A model generated the notes under the pieces. That model searched no databases, had not been told where the DNA came from, and was given only the letters and a program-made list of their open reading frames with translations. The position numbers and the translations under genes are program-made. 5,391 nt of DNA from Ruminococcus sp. UBA3800 (GTDB lineage: Bacteria; Bacillota; Clostridia; Oscillospirales; Ruminococcaceae). The stretch lies in the NCBI GenBank assembly GCA_002368715.1, contig DFEO01000083.1, positions 1-5,391 on the forward strand, given 5' to 3'. The number at the start of each line of letters is the position of its first letter. Within the stretch, counting starts at the first letter, position 1. Positions 1-5,391 of this stretch are shown one piece after another.

Positions 1-483
1 GAGATCGGTATCAGAGCCGCTATCACAGGACACCTTGTGCTCTCCACACTTCATACGAATGACGCCGCTTCCACAGTTACAAGACTTGTGGATATGGGAA
101 TAGACGCTTATATGGTGGCAACATCGCTCATCGGTGTCGTGGCGCAGAGACTTGCTAAGGTGCTCTGCTCGGAATGTAAGCAGAAGGTAATGTCTACACC
201 CGAGGATAATGAGCTGATGCAGATAGATCACTCGGTCGAGATATATAAGCCCTGCGGCTGCCCGAAATGCACTAACGGTTATACAGGCCGAACTGCTATC
301 CATGAGATCCTTCTGGCTACACCTAAGATGAAGGAGATCATTTCAGCAGGCGCCAAGTCCGAAGAGATACAGGTGCTGGCAAGGGAAGAGGGCTGCCTGC
401 TGCTGCGTGACAACGTTTCTAAGCTCGTTCAGGAGGGCAAGACCTCGATGGATGAGCTGGTGCGTGTTACTTACCAGGTCTGA
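1..483 (+). CDS. pilB: PilB/GspE-type pilus assembly ATPase, C-terminal part (5' end outside window)
   Basis: This is the last 160 residues of a type II/IV secretion-type hexameric ATPase, which powers pilin polymerisation from the cytoplasmic face of the inner pilus platform. The reading frame is open from base 1, so the true start lies upstream. The internal GTG at 37 is not a start, because it falls within the His box. Visible features are the His box TGHLVLSTLHTN (residues 9-20 of the fragment), then a CxxC pair (CSEC, codons at 166-177) and a second pair (CPKC, from 259), forming the tetracysteine zinc site typical of PilB/GspE and absent from PilT. These are followed by GYTGRTAIHEIL, a conserved C-domain segment. 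Walker A and B must lie upstream of the window. It is followed by pilT on the same strand, which favours PilB of a type IVa pilus over GspE of a type II secretion system. The pilB name is inferred from this context. Confidence 0.9.
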   Translation, partial: EIGIRAAITGHLVLSTLHTNDAASTVTRLVDMGIDAYMVATSLIGVVAQRLAKVLCSECKQKVMSTPEDNELMQIDHSVEIYKPCGCPKCTNGYTGRTAIHEILLATPKMKEIISAGAKSEEIQVLAREEGCLLLRDNVSKLVQEGKTSMDELVRVTYQV

Positions 484-490
484 GTTTGGG

Positions 491-516
491 ATATTCCGCA
501 GCTTGTGCGGTGATAT
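491..516 (+). other. Small hairpin in the pilB-pilT intergenic gap
   Basis: In the 77-base gap between the two ATPase genes, CCGCA (496-500) can pair with TGCGG (506-510) around a GCTTG loop. Flanking ATAT (491-494 and 513-516) can extend the stem across a small internal loop. The hairpin is followed by TATATTTGAAATTT, not by a continuous T tract, so it is at best a weak terminator. It could instead be an RNA processing or stability element that adjusts the pilB to pilT ratio. The pairing is seen directly; any role is inference. Confidence 0.35.
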
Positions 517-560
517 ATTTGAAATTTACGAAATCACTTTTTATATGGAGGTAGATCACA

Positions 561-1625
561 ATGGCAATTAACATCAACAAAATTCTTGACGAGGCAAGAG
601 CACTGGGATGCTCCGACCTTCACTTTACTGTCGGTATCCCCCCTATCGTTCGTCAGGGCGGTAACCTCAGAAAGCTTTCGTCTTATCCTGATATGACCGA
701 GATAGAGATCCAGGGTATCTGCAAGGACATATGTAACGAGAAACAGCTCCAGCAGGTAAAGGATCATATTGATACCGACCTTACTTATGTATCGAGCAGA
801 GGCTTCCGTCACCGTGTTAACATCTATCGTCAGAGAAATAACACAGCTATCGCTTTTCGTCTGCTGAGAAACGATATCCCGACTCTTACAGACCTCGATC
901 TGCCTCCCGTTCTGGCAGAGTTTGCTATGAGACCCCGTGGTCTTGTGCTCGTTACAGGCCCTACCGGTTCAGGTAAGTCTACAACTCTTGCCGCTATGAT
1001 CGACCACGTTAATATCCATAAGTCGGCTCATATAATCACTATCGAGGATCCTATCGAGTATATGCACGCTCATAAGAGATGTATGGTAAACCAGAGAGAG
1101 ATAGGCCCCGACGTTCCCAGCTTCTCGATGGCGCTGAGAGCTGCCCTCCGTGAGGACCCGGATATCATACTCGTCGGAGAGATGCGTGACTTTGAGACTA
1201 TCGAAGCTGCTGTTACCGCAGCCGAGACCGGACACCTTGTTATGAGTACACTTCATACAACATCCGCTCCTTCGACTATCGACCGTATCATCGACGTTTT
1301 CCCTGCACACCAGCAGCATCAGATAAGAACTCAGCTGGCATCGGTACTTGTTGGTATCTGTACGCAGACACTTTGCCGTACTATGGACGGTACGAGCCGT
1401 GTGGCTTGCTGTGAGATACTCAACGCTACCGACTCTATCAAGGCAATGGTCCGTGACGACAAGGTACACCTTATCGGCTCGGCTATGCAGACAGGTAAGG
1501 CTGTGGGAATGCAGACTATGGACCAGGAGCTTGCAAAGCTTGTTCGTTCAAAGACTATCTCTATGGATATCGCACTCGAGAAGTGCGTAAACCCTGCTGA
1601 CCTCAAGAGATTTATCGCAGGCTGA
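561..1625 (+). CDS. pilT: PilT-type twitching/pilus retraction ATPase
   Basis: A complete 354-residue hexameric ATPase of the PilT family, which depolymerises type IV pili and drives twitching, retraction and often DNA uptake. An N-terminal PAS-like half (about 1-110, opening with the family's SDLHFTVGIPP segment) precedes the RecA-like core. That core carries Walker A GPTGSGKST (133-141), Asp box TIEDPIEY (160-167), Walker B ILVGEMRD (203-210) and His box TGHLVMSTLHT (223-233). It lacks the tetracysteine zinc site of PilB, and its length fits PilT. The ATG at 561 is supported by GGAGG at 547-551 with a 9-base spacer and by the conserved N-terminal sequence that follows. It lies 77 bases behind pilB and is probably cotranscribed with it. 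The region matching the AIRNLIRE retraction motif reads DSIKAMVRDDKV (291-302), a noticeable divergence. A PilU-like paralogue is possible, but retraction-type ATPase is secure. Confidence 0.95.
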   Translation: MAININKILDEARALGCSDLHFTVGIPPIVRQGGNLRKLSSYPDMTEIEIQGICKDICNEKQLQQVKDHIDTDLTYVSSRGFRHRVNIYRQRNNTAIAFRLLRNDIPTLTDLDLPPVLAEFAMRPRGLVLVTGPTGSGKSTTLAAMIDHVNIHKSAHIITIEDPIEYMHAHKRCMVNQREIGPDVPSFSMALRAALREDPDIILVGEMRDFETIEAAVTAAETGHLVMSTLHTTSAPSTIDRIIDVFPAHQQHQIRTQLASVLVGICTQTLCRTMDGTSRVACCEILNATDSIKAMVRDDKVHLIGSAMQTGKAVGMQTMDQELAKLVRSKTISMDIALEKCVNPADLKRFIAG

Positions 1626-1642
1626 TAATTAGTATTCCAATT

Positions 1643-1670
1643 AAAGGGGAACGGTTTTCGTTCCCCTTTT
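1643..1670 (+). terminator. Intrinsic terminator after pilT
   Basis: AAAGGGGAACG (1643-1653) pairs perfectly over 11 bp with CGTTCCCCTTT (1659-1669) around the 5-base loop GTTTT, ending in a short T run (1667-1670). It lies 17 bases after the pilT stop and is a good Rho-independent terminator for the pil transcript. The T tract is short (four T then C), so some readthrough into the membrane-protein gene 16 bases further on is plausible. Confidence 0.85.
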
Positions 1671-1685
1671 CTATCGGGAGGAAAT

Positions 1686-2216
1686 ATGGAAAGAATAAAA
1701 AAGCTTTTTCCGCAGGATAAACACCTGAGATTGAGTGTCATATTCTTTGCACTGGGGTTGATAGTAAGGGTGGTTCTGTTTATCTTGTCAGATATATCTT
1801 CTTTTTCGGTTGATACATATGAAAGACCGGATAAAAACCTCGGTGGGATGGCAACATTGCTTGCCGTCGGGAACCCGATACTTGTTTTTATATCAATGTT
1901 TATTATCAACGCAGTGGGAAAGATTATTGGAACAATAGTTTCGACATTGACCTCAACAATTATATGCCAGCTCATTAACCTTGCTGCTGATATTCTTATT
2001 CTGACAGCATTTTATAAGCTTGACAAGTGTTTCAGCCCGACTGTAAAGTTGTTCTCAACAATATATGCGCTAAGCTATATCATAGGTCTTGTATTTGGCG
2101 GATTGATCTTTTTTCAAGTGCCGTTTAATATGCTTACTTTGATAGCGGCGTTCACATTCTATAGGTACAGAGTGCCCGAGATCGAAGCTGAAAATGAAGA
2201 AGGACTGAGTGAATAA
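1686..2216 (+). CDS. Hypothetical multi-pass membrane protein, 176 aa
   Basis: I do not recognise this protein. It has a basic N-terminus (MERIKKLFPQDKHLR) and then about five hydrophobic segments, near residues 16-34, 56-76, 84-109, 119-142 and 146-159. It ends in a short acidic cytoplasmic-type tail (PEIEAENEEGLSE). No catalytic motif or signal-peptidase site is evident. The ATG at 1686 is supported by GGGAGG at 1676-1681, although the 4-base spacer is short. No other in-frame ATG occurs before residue 55, inside the second hydrophobic stretch. It lies downstream of the pilT terminator, so it needs readthrough or a promoter overlapping the terminator or pilT. Eight of its 24 leucines use TTG, whereas none of the 30 leucines in pilT does. 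This suggests low expression or a different origin. It might be an accessory pilus membrane protein, but nothing in the sequence shows this. Confidence 0.75.
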   Translation: MERIKKLFPQDKHLRLSVIFFALGLIVRVVLFILSDISSFSVDTYERPDKNLGGMATLLAVGNPILVFISMFIINAVGKIIGTIVSTLTSTIICQLINLAADILILTAFYKLDKCFSPTVKLFSTIYALSYIIGLVFGGLIFFQVPFNMLTLIAAFTFYRYRVPEIEAENEEGLSE

Positions 2217-2229
2217 CTCAGTCCTTTTT
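2200..2229. terminator. Shared terminator hairpin between convergent genes
   Basis: AAGGACTGAGT (2200-2210) pairs perfectly over 11 bp with ACTCAGTCCTT (2216-2226) around the loop GAATA. On the plus strand the stem runs into a T tract (2225-2229), giving a good Rho-independent terminator for the membrane-protein gene. On the minus strand the following bases are CTTCATTTTC, a weaker T-rich tail, so it may also end the four-gene operon. The stem contains both stop codons: TAA at 2214-2216 on plus and TGA at 2220-2218 on minus. Confidence 0.8.
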
Positions 2230-3111
2230 ATGTGCCCTTTCGGGGTCGTGCCAGACGTTATTATAAAGGAACACTATCACCGCCATAGCGATAATGATAA
2301 AGTATCCGAGGAAGCTCCATACATCGGGGACATCTCCGAAAAGGAAAAAGCCGATAGTGGTGGAGAAAATGAGCTGCGAATAATCGTAGACCGAGATCTC
2401 TCTCGGGGGGGCATGAGAGTAGGCAGCCGTTATCGAGAACTGGCCGCCTGCCGCCGACATACCTGCGCCCAGCAGGAACAAAAGCTGCTTTAAGCTCATC
2501 GGTGTGAAGTTCATCATCATAAACGGCAGCGTCAGCATACACGAGAACACCGAGAAAAACGCAACTATCAGCGGCCCGTTTACATTATGCTTGCCCATAT
2601 ATCTTACACACGCATAGGCAAGGCCTGCGCCCATGCCGCCGAAAAAGCCTGCCAGCGCAGGAAGAAGGTCGGCGTTTGAAAAGCTGGGCTTGATGATGAA
2701 AAGGCTTCCGCCAAAAGCGCCAAGGACAGTCAGCAGCTGTATAAGCGACAGCTTCTCCTTGACGACGATGATAGCGAACACCACCGCAAAAAACGGCGAC
2801 ATCTTATTCAGCATCGAAGCATCGGAAAGCTTCAGCCTGTCTACCGCATAGAAATTCCCTACAAGTCCGAGCGACCCTGCAAGGCACCGCACGAACAGCG
2901 CTATCTTTGGCTTTGTGCCCTCAACACGGATAGGTGTCTTGTTTTTGATAAGCACCGCCAGAGCGAACCAGAGCGCTACAAAATTCCGGAAAAAAGCCTT
3001 CTGCATAGTGGGCAGGTCGCCCGAAAGGCGGACGAACGCCGACATAAAAGCAAAGCAGAAGGCAGATATGATTATATAGATGACGCCGAGGTATTTCTTT
3101 TTTACTTTCAA
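2218..3111 (-). CDS. EamA/DMT-superfamily transporter (10 TM)
   Basis: A 297-residue inner-membrane carrier of the drug/metabolite transporter superfamily, built from two EamA repeats. Ten hydrophobic segments are visible, near residues 7-27, 37-56, 70-90, 98-117, 123-141, 149-170, 180-200, 207-228, 241-260 and 266-284. Family hallmarks include SDASMLNKMSPFFAVVFA with KEKLS at the end of TM4 (first repeat). In the second repeat, SHAPPREISVYDYSQLIFS is followed by GFFLFGDVPD. DMT proteins move small metabolites such as amino acids, nucleotides or sugars; the substrate here cannot be read from sequence. The start is TTG at 3111, four bases after the stop of the upstream DUF3783 gene. The next in-frame ATG is at residue 23, which would remove TM1, so TTG is strongly preferred. 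It is the last gene of the minus-strand operon, and its stop lies inside the shared terminator hairpin. Confidence 0.9.
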   Translation of the reverse strand: MKVKKKYLGVIYIIISAFCFAFMSAFVRLSGDLPTMQKAFFRNFVALWFALAVLIKNKTPIRVEGTKPKIALFVRCLAGSLGLVGNFYAVDRLKLSDASMLNKMSPFFAVVFAIIVVKEKLSLIQLLTVLGAFGGSLFIIKPSFSNADLLPALAGFFGGMGAGLAYACVRYMGKHNVNGPLIVAFFSVFSCMLTLPFMMMNFTPMSLKQLLFLLGAGMSAAGGQFSITAAYSHAPPREISVYDYSQLIFSTTIGFFLFGDVPDVWSFLGYFIIIAMAVIVFLYNNVWHDPERAHKKD

Positions 3112-3114
3112 GCT

Positions 3115-3123
3115 ATCACCCTT
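3115..3123 (-). promoter_or_regulatory. Ribosome binding site deciding a TTG start
   Basis: The minus strand reads AAGGGTGAT just before AGC-TTG. GGTGAT (3120-3115) is complementary to the 3' end of 16S rRNA in the extended AGGAGGTGATC alignment. It overlaps the TGA stop of the DUF3783 gene (3118-3116), so ribosomes ending there could restart at the TTG. This supports a TTG start for the transporter and translational coupling. Confidence 0.65.
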
Positions 3124-3520
3124 TTCTCTGAACGTCTTTCATATATTCGTGCTCTGCTGCAAGCTCGCCTGCCAGCTGAGAAAGTGTCCAGCTGCGGTTA
3201 GTCTCGGTAAGCGCTGCTTTCAGAGCTATCACGACCCCGTTTTGTCTGAGCCCGCCCACGAACGAGCGAAGCTCCTTTTCATCAAACCCTGCCATGACCA
3301 GAAGCTCACTGTTTACGGTTATTTCAGCGCCGGGGTTTCTGCCGCCGGTGCTCCCTTTAAGGAGCGCTTCCAGCGTCTCGCCGCCCTGGGAGGGCAGAGC
3401 CTTTATAAGTGCCACACCCTCGTCACGGCAGAAAGCTTCCAGCTTTAAAAGCTTCTCGCCCTCAACATTCAGGCAAAGCGCCTGCTTTATTTCGGAATGA
3501 GTTCTTACTCTTGCTTTCAT
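3116..3520 (-). CDS. DUF3783 domain protein
   Basis: A 134-residue soluble protein with no signal peptide or membrane segment. The C-terminal half (about 72-127) matches the DUF3783 pattern as I know it: LLVMAGFDEKEL, then a short helical stretch, KAALTETNRSWTLSQL and a closing AAEHEYM. The N-terminal half (1-70) is less conserved, with a region rich in Gly, Ser and Thr around 45-65 that looks like a linker. No catalytic signature is evident, and the family function is unknown to me. The ATG at 3520 overlaps the stop of the acyl-CoA ligase gene as ATGA (3520-3517). The upstream purine-rich GAAGAAAAACAA is a poor ribosome binding site, so translation probably depends on coupling to the ligase. 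Its place between a CoA ligase and a transporter suggests a shared pathway, but the role is open. Confidence 0.85.
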   Translation of the reverse strand: MKARVRTHSEIKQALCLNVEGEKLLKLEAFCRDEGVALIKALPSQGGETLEALLKGSTGGRNPGAEITVNSELLVMAGFDEKELRSFVGGLRQNGVVIALKAALTETNRSWTLSQLAGELAAEHEYMKDVQRKG

Positions 3521-5184
3521 TTGTTTTTCTTCGAGTCGTTCTCTCTTATCTCAACACGTCTTATCTTGCCCGAAATGGTCTTAGGCAGCTCCTTGACGAA
3601 CTCAACTATCCTCGGATACTTATAAGGAGCGGTGGACTTTTTGACATAGTTCTGAAGCTCCTTTGCTAAAGCCGGTGTTCCCTCATAGCCGTTTGCGAGC
3701 ACAACAGTAGCCTTGACGACCTTTCCTCTTATCGGGTCGTCGGCCGCTGTGATAGCGCATTCGAGCACGCTCGGGTGCTCCATAAGGATGCTCTCTATCT
3801 CAAAAGGTCCAATGCGGTAGCCCGAGGCCTTGATAAGGTCATCGGTCCTGCCGACATACCAATAATATCCGTCCTCGTCACGGTAGGCTGTATCACCCGT
3901 ATGATAATATCCGCCTCTCCAGGCGTTGTCGGTAAGCTCCTTATTGCGGTAATACTCCTTGAAGATAGCAGGGTGTTTTCCACGCTCCTCCAGAAGGACG
4001 ATCTCGCCGGTAACATTCGGGGGCACGCTTTTGCCGTCCTTGTCAACTATATCCACATGATAGAGCGGCGACGGCTTGCCCATAGAGCCGGGCTTCGGCT
4101 TCATACCGAAGAAGTTGCCAACGACCACGACAGTTTCTGTCTGTCCGAAGGCTTCCATAAGGTCAAGGCCTGTGTATTTTTTCCACTGGTTGAAGACCTC
4201 GGGATTCAGGGCCTCGCCTGCGATAGTCGAATATTTAAGGTTTGACAGGTCATAGTTTTCAAGCCCTGCCTTGATAAAGAAGCGGTACATTGTCGGCGGA
4301 GCACAGAAGGAATTGATACCGTATTTTTCAAGCACTCTTAAAAGCTTGTCGGGGTCGAACCTGTCAAAGTCATAGACAAAGTTCACAGCGCCCAGTGCGG
4401 TAAGGCCGAACATCTTGCCCCACGCACACTTGCCCCAGCCGCTTTCCGAAACGGTGAGGTGAACGCTGTTTTCGTCCAGGTGGTGCCAGTGCTTTGCGGT
4501 GATGATATGGCCTGCGGCATAGGAAAAGGTCTGCACAACCATTTTCGGATAGCCGGTAGTGCCCGAGCTGAAATAAGCAAGCATGGGGTCGTCCTTTTTG
4601 GTGTCGGCACGCTCAAAGCCTTTGGGATATTTATCAATCTCGGCAAGCAGGGGAGTCCAGCCTTCCTTCTCTCCGTGACAGACAAACTTTTCACACATAC
4701 CGTCATATTCTTCCAGCGCAGAGTCGATATGCTCGGTAACGCTGTCTTCGGTGGTTGCGACTATGTATTTTACGCCTGCCGCCTTGAAGCGGTATTCGTA
4801 GTCTTTTTTCATAAGCTGGCAGGTGGCGGGAATAAGCACAGCCCCGACCTTCATAACGCCGTAAGCCACGAACCAGAACTCATAATGGCGCTTGAGCACT
4901 GCCATTATCATATCGCCCTTTTTAACGCCGTGGTCTATGAGCATATTTGCGACCTGGTTGCTTTTTTCGGAAAACTCCTTATAGGTAAACTGTTTTTCCT
5001 CGCCGTTTTCGCCAAGCCAGCGCATTATCACCCTGTCGGGCATCTGTTCTGCTATAACATCAAGGATATCATATGCAAAATTAAAATTATCTTCAAGTGT
5101 AAGCTCGGCATAATTTAAAATGCCATTCTCGTCAAAGCCGTCTTTAAGAAACTTCTTATAAAATGTGCTTAAACAAAATCCCAT
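3517..5184 (-). CDS. AMP-forming acyl-CoA ligase, medium-chain (ACSM/MACS) type
   Basis: A complete 555-residue cytoplasmic enzyme of the ANL superfamily, which activates a carboxylic acid with ATP to acyl-AMP and then to acyl-CoA. Core motifs are all intact: P-loop YFSSGTTGYPK (204-214), A5 motif AFGQTE (345-350), A7 aspartate in YHTGD (D431), GRTDDLIK (445-452), A8 hinge GYRIGPFEIE (455-464) and the C-terminal catalytic lysine in TISGKIRR (K540). The stretch SESGWGKCAWGKMFG (246-260) and the segment GNFFGMKPKPGSMGKPSP (356-373) resemble medium-chain acyl-CoA synthetases more than acetyl-CoA synthetase. Length is normal for that family. The substrate (short or medium fatty acid, branched or aromatic acid) cannot be fixed from sequence. 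The ATG at 5184 is supported by GGAG at 5196-5193 with an 8-base spacer. It sits 13 bases after the HAD gene and overlaps the DUF3783 gene by 4 bases. Confidence 0.93.
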   Translation of the reverse strand: MGFCLSTFYKKFLKDGFDENGILNYAELTLEDNFNFAYDILDVIAEQMPDRVIMRWLGENGEEKQFTYKEFSEKSNQVANMLIDHGVKKGDMIMAVLKRHYEFWFVAYGVMKVGAVLIPATCQLMKKDYEYRFKAAGVKYIVATTEDSVTEHIDSALEEYDGMCEKFVCHGEKEGWTPLLAEIDKYPKGFERADTKKDDPMLAYFSSGTTGYPKMVVQTFSYAAGHIITAKHWHHLDENSVHLTVSESGWGKCAWGKMFGLTALGAVNFVYDFDRFDPDKLLRVLEKYGINSFCAPPTMYRFFIKAGLENYDLSNLKYSTIAGEALNPEVFNQWKKYTGLDLMEAFGQTETVVVVGNFFGMKPKPGSMGKPSPLYHVDIVDKDGKSVPPNVTGEIVLLEERGKHPAIFKEYYRNKELTDNAWRGGYYHTGDTAYRDEDGYYWYVGRTDDLIKASGYRIGPFEIESILMEHPSVLECAITAADDPIRGKVVKATVVLANGYEGTPALAKELQNYVKKSTAPYKYPRIVEFVKELPKTISGKIRRVEIRENDSKKNK

Positions 5185-5192
5185 AGTTTCAT

Positions 5193-5196
5193 CTCC
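5193..5196 (-). promoter_or_regulatory. Ribosome binding site of the acyl-CoA ligase
   Basis: The minus strand reads TAATGGAGATGAAACTATG across the HAD stop and the ligase start. GGAG (5196-5193) lies 8 bases before the ATG at 5184, which favours this start. The nearer ATG within GGAGATG (5192) is out of frame. The site begins one base after the stop of the HAD gene, so there is no room for a separate promoter. Confidence 0.7.
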
Positions 5197-5197
5197 A

Positions 5198-5391
5198 TTA
5201 TATGATAAGGCCGCTCATCTCTTCGGGCGAGCCGATGATGAAGTCTGCTCCGGCTTTTTCAAGTTCTTCTCTGCCTCTGAAGCCCCATTCACAGCCTATG
5301 CACGCAAGGTCTGCGTTATGAGCGGTGAACACATCCACATCCGAATCTCCTGCGACGACCGCCTGAGAGGGGGGGATGTCCAGAGCGCTGA
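5198..5391 (-). CDS. HAD-superfamily hydrolase, phosphoglycolate-phosphatase-like, C-terminal part
   Basis: Reading the minus strand from the window edge gives 63 residues ending in TAA at 5200-5198; the start lies beyond base 5391. The fragment contains AGDSDVDVFTAHNADLACIG (residues 13-32), which is HAD motif IV (GDSxxD) with its Mg2+-binding aspartates. It continues with WGFRGREELEKAGADFIIGS (35-54), the usual C-terminal signature of Gph/PGP-type phosphatases. The family hydrolyses small phosphate esters such as 2-phosphoglycolate; the nucleophile DxD motif is outside the window, so activity cannot be judged. It is the upstream neighbour of the acyl-CoA ligase, 13 bases apart on the same strand, and probably cotranscribed. 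The gene symbol is left blank because many HAD paralogues share this C-terminus and only the tail is visible. Confidence 0.88.
   Translation of the reverse strand, partial: SALDIPPSQAVVAGDSDVDVFTAHNADLACIGCEWGFRGREELEKAGADFIIGSPEEMSGLII

Noticed and set aside
37..39. GTG at 37 as the start of a short stand-alone protein
   Set aside because: The same frame is open from base 1 and encodes the upstream part of the conserved His box, so the gene simply extends beyond the window.
28..56. Near-identical DNA stretch shared with 1230-1258 (GGACACCTTGT and ACACTTCATAC at equal spacing)
   Set aside because: Both encode the conserved His box of paralogous ATPases. The match reflects shared protein sequence and codon preference and is not a mobile or regulatory repeat.
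519..547. Possible promoter before pilT (TTGAAA, then TATATG)
   Set aside because: The -10-like element is poor and touches the GGAGG ribosome binding site, so transcription would begin too close to the start codon to include that site. Cotranscription with pilB is simpler.
1331..1975. Minus-strand open frame of 214 codons across the pilT end and the membrane-protein gene
   Set aside because: It crosses the strong pilT terminator and runs antisense to two better-supported genes. Its translation shows no recognisable domain.
2209..2493. Plus-strand open frame of 94 codons after the membrane-protein gene
   Set aside because: It begins inside the terminator stem and is antisense to the well-supported DMT transporter. 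No ribosome binding site or domain is visible.
4459..5118. Long plus-strand open frame (219 codons) opposite the acyl-CoA ligase
   Set aside because: It lies wholly antisense to a ligase with all family motifs intact, has no family resemblance and no convincing ribosome binding site. It is a by-product of the ligase codon use.

Overview
The window looks like chromosomal DNA from an anaerobic Clostridia-class Firmicute, plausibly a Ruminococcus-like Oscillospiraceae. This is inferred, not proven. The grounds are type IV pilus ATPases beside a DUF3783 protein and a medium-chain-type acyl-CoA ligase, strong GGAGG-type ribosome binding sites, tightly packed genes and mid-range base composition. 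I see no rRNA, tRNA, CRISPR array, insertion sequence or phage gene.

Left part, plus strand (1-1670). The window opens inside the C-terminal half of a PilB/GspE-type pilus assembly ATPase, recognised by its His box and a CxxC...CxxC zinc site. After 77 bases comes a complete PilT-type retraction ATPase with Walker A, Asp box, Walker B and His box all intact. The two ATPases would respectively extend and retract a type IVa pilus. A textbook intrinsic terminator (11-bp perfect stem) ends this block just after pilT, so pilC or other pilus genes do not follow directly.

Middle (1686-2216, plus strand). A 176-residue multi-pass membrane protein of unknown function starts only 16 bases after that terminator. 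Its leucine codon usage differs clearly from pilT. Its stop codon lies inside a second hairpin, which is shared with the convergent operon.

Right part, minus strand (2218-5391). Four genes are packed head to tail, read from right to left: the C-terminal end of a HAD-family phosphatase (phosphoglycolate-phosphatase-like, start outside the window), an AMP-forming acyl-CoA ligase of the medium-chain (ACSM/MACS) type, a small DUF3783 protein, and an EamA/DMT-family transporter. Junctions are 13 bases, a 4-base ATGA overlap, and 4 bases leading to a TTG start. This is strong evidence for one transcript with coupled translation. A reasonable but untested reading is a small metabolite-handling unit: import or export of an organic acid or related metabolite, CoA activation, and housekeeping dephosphorylation.

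No intergenic stretch exceeds 300 bases. The most interesting points are the tight, partly unexplained four-gene operon, the DUF3783 protein wedged between a CoA ligase and a transporter, the orphan membrane protein behind the pilT terminator, and the hairpin overlapping both convergent stop codons. I found no evidence of a dramatic new defence or mobile system.
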